Below, in pieces: positions 60,401-64,000 of a stretch of 64,000 bases of DNA (positions within the stretch are counted from its first letter, which is position 1; each line of letters begins with the position of its first letter). Made by a program: the position numbers and the translations under genes. The DNA is from Pleodorina starrii. Lineage: Eukaryota; Chlorophyta; Chlorophyceae; Chlamydomonadales; Volvocaceae. The notes below the pieces were generated by a model. It saw only the letters and a list, made by a program, of their open reading frames with translations, was not told the origin of the DNA and did not search any database. The DNA is taken from assembly GCA_030267565.1 (NCBI GenBank), contig BRXU01000011.1, positions 2,780,501-2,844,500 of the forward strand. Direction: 5' to 3'.

Positions 60401-61026
60401 CATGCTGTGGCGCTTGCCGCGCTTGCCGGCACCCAGAAGGAACGCGCCCATGGAGGCGGCCAAGCCGAAGCAGTAGGTCTGGACGTCCGCGCGACAGAGC
60501 ATCATCGCATCGTAAATGCCCATGCCGGCCGTCACCGAGCCACCTGTGGCAGTCAAAACGTCCCAGATGCGTGTCGCATTTGAAAAGCGACTTTTGTGCA
60601 GCGTGAACTAGCAAGCACTGACTGGTGCTGGTGTGCGGATGGCCTCTTCGCCACAAGATGCGAAAGCGCACCTGGCGAGTTGATAAACATCTTAATGTCC
60701 TTCGTCGGATCTTGCGAATCTAATAGCAGCAGCTGGCTGATGATCGCGTCCGCGCCGAAGTCCTCCACCTCGCCGCCCAGGAACACTATGCGCTGCCGGA
60801 GCAGGAGGCCGAAAGGGTCGCCCTGCATTTCGGCGGTCCTCGGCGCCACAATGGGCTGAGAGTTGGCTTGGATCCACGGGCGGTCCCAGCCCTTTGGCCG
60901 CTGGCTAGACTGGTCGGGAGTCCATAGTGCCGCCCTCACGCGCACCCCACCAACCCGCCGGCTTGTATGCCTGCCGGCAAGAGGGCAGGTGCCCTGAAGG
61001 CCGCCCAGAGAGGCGGTGGCGACCAT
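57497..61026 (-). CDS. CLPP5: Plastid ClpP protease catalytic subunit (CLPP5-like) with C-terminal extension (347 residues)
   Basis: Exons 60672-61026, 60329-60543, 58588-58794, 58030-58168 and 57497-57624; sum 1,044 nt. This is the serine protease core of the Clp complex. Visible: [36 protein letters not shown], the active-site serine in [11 protein letters not shown] (Ser149), histidine in IMIHQPLGG (His174, the normal 25-residue spacing) and the DTDRD motif (219-223) with the third triad residue. It resembles plant CLPP5 ([16 protein letters not shown]). The N-terminus ([12 protein letters not shown] to VRVRAAL) fits a chloroplast transit peptide. Start is ATG 61026; the frame remains open upstream only to a TTG. 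After the usual ClpP end (IIDHIIGG) about 100 residues follow, mostly charged ([36 protein letters not shown]). Intron 2 is 1,534 nt and holds nothing recognised. It is divergent from the SIZ1-like gene (463 bp apart). Confidence 0.95.
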
Positions 61027-61489
61027 CACACCAAGTAGGCAGGCGACTATTAGACTCGCGAAACGAGTGGCGGCAGATGTGAGCGCCGGTCGGGCCAAAA
61101 TAGCACCTCTAGTGCGATCAGCTGCACAACGTGTATATTATAACTCACGTCTGATTAAAAGGCGAGTACAGCGGTGGTTGTACTACTCCCAGCCCATGTT
61201 TACCCCCATCTTTACCGCCGATGAAAGGGTTATTTTGCGCCTCACATCGTTTTGCAAGTTCAATGTACTCTTATTTTCTGTTGAATCTTATGCCATAATG
61301 CGACATTAATGACGCACTAGAGCTTGAACAAATTAATTTTGCCAAGCCTCAACGTCATGTCTATGCCGACGGTTTGAATGCTGTGTATGTCCATGCCCAT
61401 GTATTGCTATTTGGCGGGTATTTGGGGCGTAATTCTTCTTTGATATAGTGGGCATCGTTAGGGCCTAAGGCAGCTGGCATCAGCGTTTG
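61027..61489. promoter_or_regulatory. Divergent promoter region between ClpP and the SIZ1-like gene
   Basis: 463 bp between two divergent starts. Markedly more AT-rich (61120-61350) than its surroundings, as expected of a shared promoter. No individual element was assigned. Confidence 0.45.
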
Positions 61490-64000
61490 ATGGCCGCAAA
61501 TGGAGTGGACTTTGGTGAAGTCCGGGTGAGTTTCTCCGGGCGTGCGGGTTGTGGCCGCCCCTTTTGCATGCAGTACTGACCATCGCACGACCACGGACAG
61601 CGGCGCGTGGCGAGTCTGCGCAAGCCAGACCTCATTGAATGCCTGGAGCGACTTGGGATGAAGAAATCCGGGAACAAACCGGAGCTTCAGATGCGGCTGC
61701 TGCACATTTTCGAGGATCCGTGCAATCTGTAAGTCGTGTCACGGTCATGCAGGGCAGGCAGGCAACTCATTCGTTCGTCCAAAAGACCCACCGGGACATT
61801 GTCGGGGCTGCCTGTGCACGTACCTGAGTGCCTCGGCGTGGGACGTGGGGGAACCCCTGGGTTCGGTTCACAACTCTCGGGGGGCGTCATCACCGGTTCC
61901 GGAGCAGGCAGTTCCCCATGCCGCTCCTCCCAACAACCACAACCATGTGGCAAGGCCGATGCAGCGCAAGTAGAAATACAACGCGCCAGACCTGCGCCGA
62001 GTTCTCGTAAGCACCGCTCGCGTACGACAATTACAAGGTTGTGCCACGCATTTGCTCAGTTGCGTTGCGCAATACTCACCGGTCTGTCGACGCCCTTGGC
62101 TGACCCACTTGCACGTGCAGCCTCAGCAACGGCCATGCGCCGCCGCGCGACATGTGGCGCCTGACAGCGGCGCAGCGCATCATCGATGATGTGTACAACA
62201 AGCTCATGTCGTGCACCGGCGGCTCCGCCACAACACACAGCGCATACGGCGGCGACGCCGGTGGTAGCCACGCAGCAGACGACACGAAGCCCCGCAGCGG
62301 CGGCGGCAGCGCCGCAGTGCCGTACGCCAACGGCACCGCCGCCACCGGAGGTGGCGGCGGCGCCGCCGCCGCCGCTGCCGCGGGTGGCAGCGGCGGCGCT
62401 GCCGCGGGCGGCTCCGGCACTGCCGCCTCCGCCGACATGCTGCTTGCGGGCGTTATGTCGGCGTTTATGCGCGAGCGCGCGGCGGCGAACGCGGCGGCCG
62501 CCGGTGGCGCGCCCGTGATCCGCTGCTCCTGCGGCTCGGCCACGGATCGGCAGCCGCTGGTTCAGTGCCGCGAGTGCCACGTGTGGCAGCATCGGCAGTG
62601 CGCGGGCCTGGGGGCAGCGGCGGCGGCGGCGCGGCCGGGCGGCGGAGGCGGCGACCGGGACTTTTTCTGCGAGCTGTGCCGCGCGAAGCGCGCGGACCCG
62701 TTTTGGGAGGTGGAGGACGCGACCATAACGGCGCCCATGCGGCTGTCCGCAACTGGGAGGCAGACGCCGGTGAGGGGGCGCCTTTTCGGTGGTGGTGCTG
62801 CGGCGCCGCCTTGTGCTGATGTGGTACTGTAGCGAAACGGCGGCGGGCGGGCGGTGGCGGTGGGCGGGGAGCGGGAAGTGGGTCGGGCCGCACCAGGGCA
62901 GGGGTGCGGGTATACGCGATCGCTGACAAGCGTGTTGGGAGGAGGGGCGCCACGGATAGGAGTCGCTTGCTGGGATGCTGGTCTTGCTGCGAGCTTGGAG
63001 GGGGCGGCTGCCATCCGAACCAAACCGAACTTGGACACCGCCCCGACCGTCCCATGCGGGAAGAGCGCAGCAGGCGGTGTGCAGGGCGCTGGCGTGGGAG
63101 GTTGATGTCGTCGTCGGGGAGCGTGCACATGGGAAGGGAAGGGAAGGGAAGGCGCCCAAGCAGAGTTTGGGTGCAAAGTGCGGTGCGCGGCTCGGGCTTG
63201 CTGGCGGGTGCGGTGCGGGTGTGGGCGCGGGTCGCGCCTCGTTGCGCCTCGCGGGCATGTGAGGGAGACGTGCACAGAGGGAGAGCTCGCAGTGCCGGTT
63301 GGGAGAGCCCAGCGCTTGCTGGCGGGGGAGGGGCACCCCTCCGTTCCTCCCCTCCGCCCCCCCGTCGATCGGGAGGCGCACTTCTCTTCCCCCCCCTCTG
63401 TCTTGTCTGTCTGCCTGTCTGCCTCCCCCCTTTGTCCCCTGCCTCTCTCCTCTTCCCCTCTTGCCATTCAAATCCCCGCAAGCCCGCCCCCCGCTCCCTA
63501 ACCCGTGCGTCTTGGGCACGTGCCTACATTGCCGCACCCGCCCCCCCCACCTCGCTCGCCCCCACCCGGCCACCCGGCCCAGATCAACGGCGTCATGCAG
63601 ACGGTCCGCTCCGTAGAGCGGGTCTTCACGCTCCCCCAGCAGCAGCTGCAAAAGACCAAGAGCCGCCAGTCGGAGTACCAGCTGCAGGTCTGTGTGTGTA
63701 TGTGGGTGTGTGTGTATGTGGGTGTGTGTAAGTGTGTGTGGAAGACGGGTGGGTGGCTGGGCAGGCGGATACTCGAAGTTGAGTGCCCTTGGCTGACCCT
63801 CTTTTGTTGCCATCCTGCCGCTTGCGACTTGCCACACTCTTCCCTCCCTCCCTCCTCCCTGTCCCTCCCTCAGCTTCTTTGGACTGCGTTCCAAATCCCT
63901 CCCGCTCCCGCTCCTCCCGCTGCCGCTCCCCCGCTGTCCCCTGCTGTCCCCCGCTGTCCCCCGCCAATCCCCCGCTGTCCCTCCCGCTCCCCCCCCCCGT
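61490..64000 (+). CDS. SIZ1/PIAS-type SUMO E3 ligase, N-terminal part; cut by window edge
   Basis: Exons 61490-61525, 61601-61728, 62121-62769 and 63583-63687 join in phase and give 306 residues; later exons lie beyond 64,000. SIZ1 proteins transfer SUMO to nuclear targets. Seen in order: a SAP DNA-binding motif (LRKPDLIECLERLGMKKSG, NKPELQMRLLHIFED; residues ~17-55); a helix matching plant SIZ1 (AAQRIIDDVYNKLM, cf. KLVDDTYRKMQ); a Gly/Ala-rich insert; a PHD finger (IRCSCGSATDRQPLVQC, CHVWQHRQCAGL, FFCELC; ~188-245); the SIZ1 signature CRAKRADPFW; and the start of the PINIT domain (VMQTVRSVERVFTLP). The SAP-PHD-PINIT order with a PHD is typical of plant SIZ1 and not of animal PIAS. The catalytic SP-RING is expected outside the window. 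Exon 1 (MAANGVDFGEVR) rests on splice sites and phase only. Confidence 0.9.

Noticed and set aside
61027..61098. Longer ClpP N-terminus beginning at 61098
   Set aside because: The codon there is TTG. The first in-frame ATG is at 61026 and gives a good transit peptide.

Overview
The window looks like a nuclear chromosome segment of a green alga (Viridiplantae, probably a core chlorophyte). Evidence: GC-rich sequence; genes of many short exons with GT-AG introns and long C/T tracts before acceptors; Ala/Gly/Pro homopolymers inside proteins; TGTAA motifs (the usual green-algal poly(A) signal) after several stops; and plant-lineage families (MLO, SIZ1-type SUMO ligase, plastid ClpP, UUAT1-like Golgi transporter). 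The exact species is not inferable. All gene models below were built by hand by joining exons with matching splice phase; none is checked by transcripts.

Layout. 1-10,433 (+): 3' part of an MLO-family seven-helix membrane protein with a very long cytosolic loop and a C-terminal calmodulin-like tail of four EF-hands. 13,348-18,131 (-): a U-box protein whose C-terminal ~600 residues form a right-handed beta-helix-like repeat domain. 18,553-21,910: a 3.36-kb satellite of a 13-bp unit with a 1,365-bp higher-order duplication. 23,326-24,089 (-): small uncertain gene. 24,320-26,837 (-) and 27,542-30,044 (+): two head-to-head genes for unrecognised secreted or membrane proteins. 31,925-33,971 (+): unrecognised nuclear-looking protein with an RRLFG motif. 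34,852-36,122 (-): SKP1. 37,142-41,907 (+): RNI-type leucine-rich repeat protein. 41,908-47,917: about 6 kb without a supported gene. 47,918-52,606 (-): 11-exon aldehyde-dehydrogenase-superfamily protein. 55,033-56,677 (-): UUAT1-like nucleotide-sugar transporter. 57,497-61,026 (-): plastid ClpP protease subunit with a long C-terminal tail. 61,490->64,000 (+): 5' part of a SIZ1/PIAS SUMO E3 ligase, cut by the window edge.

Three ubiquitin/SUMO-related genes (U-box, SKP1, SIZ1) lie in the window, but nothing in the sequence links them functionally. The strongest candidates for novelty are the MLO/EF-hand fusion, the U-box/beta-helix fusion, the hierarchical 13-bp satellite, a ~45-bp dispersed element present at least six times, the strong excess of the palindrome TACCGGTA in non-coding DNA, and a pair of perfect back-to-back hairpins in an MLO intron.
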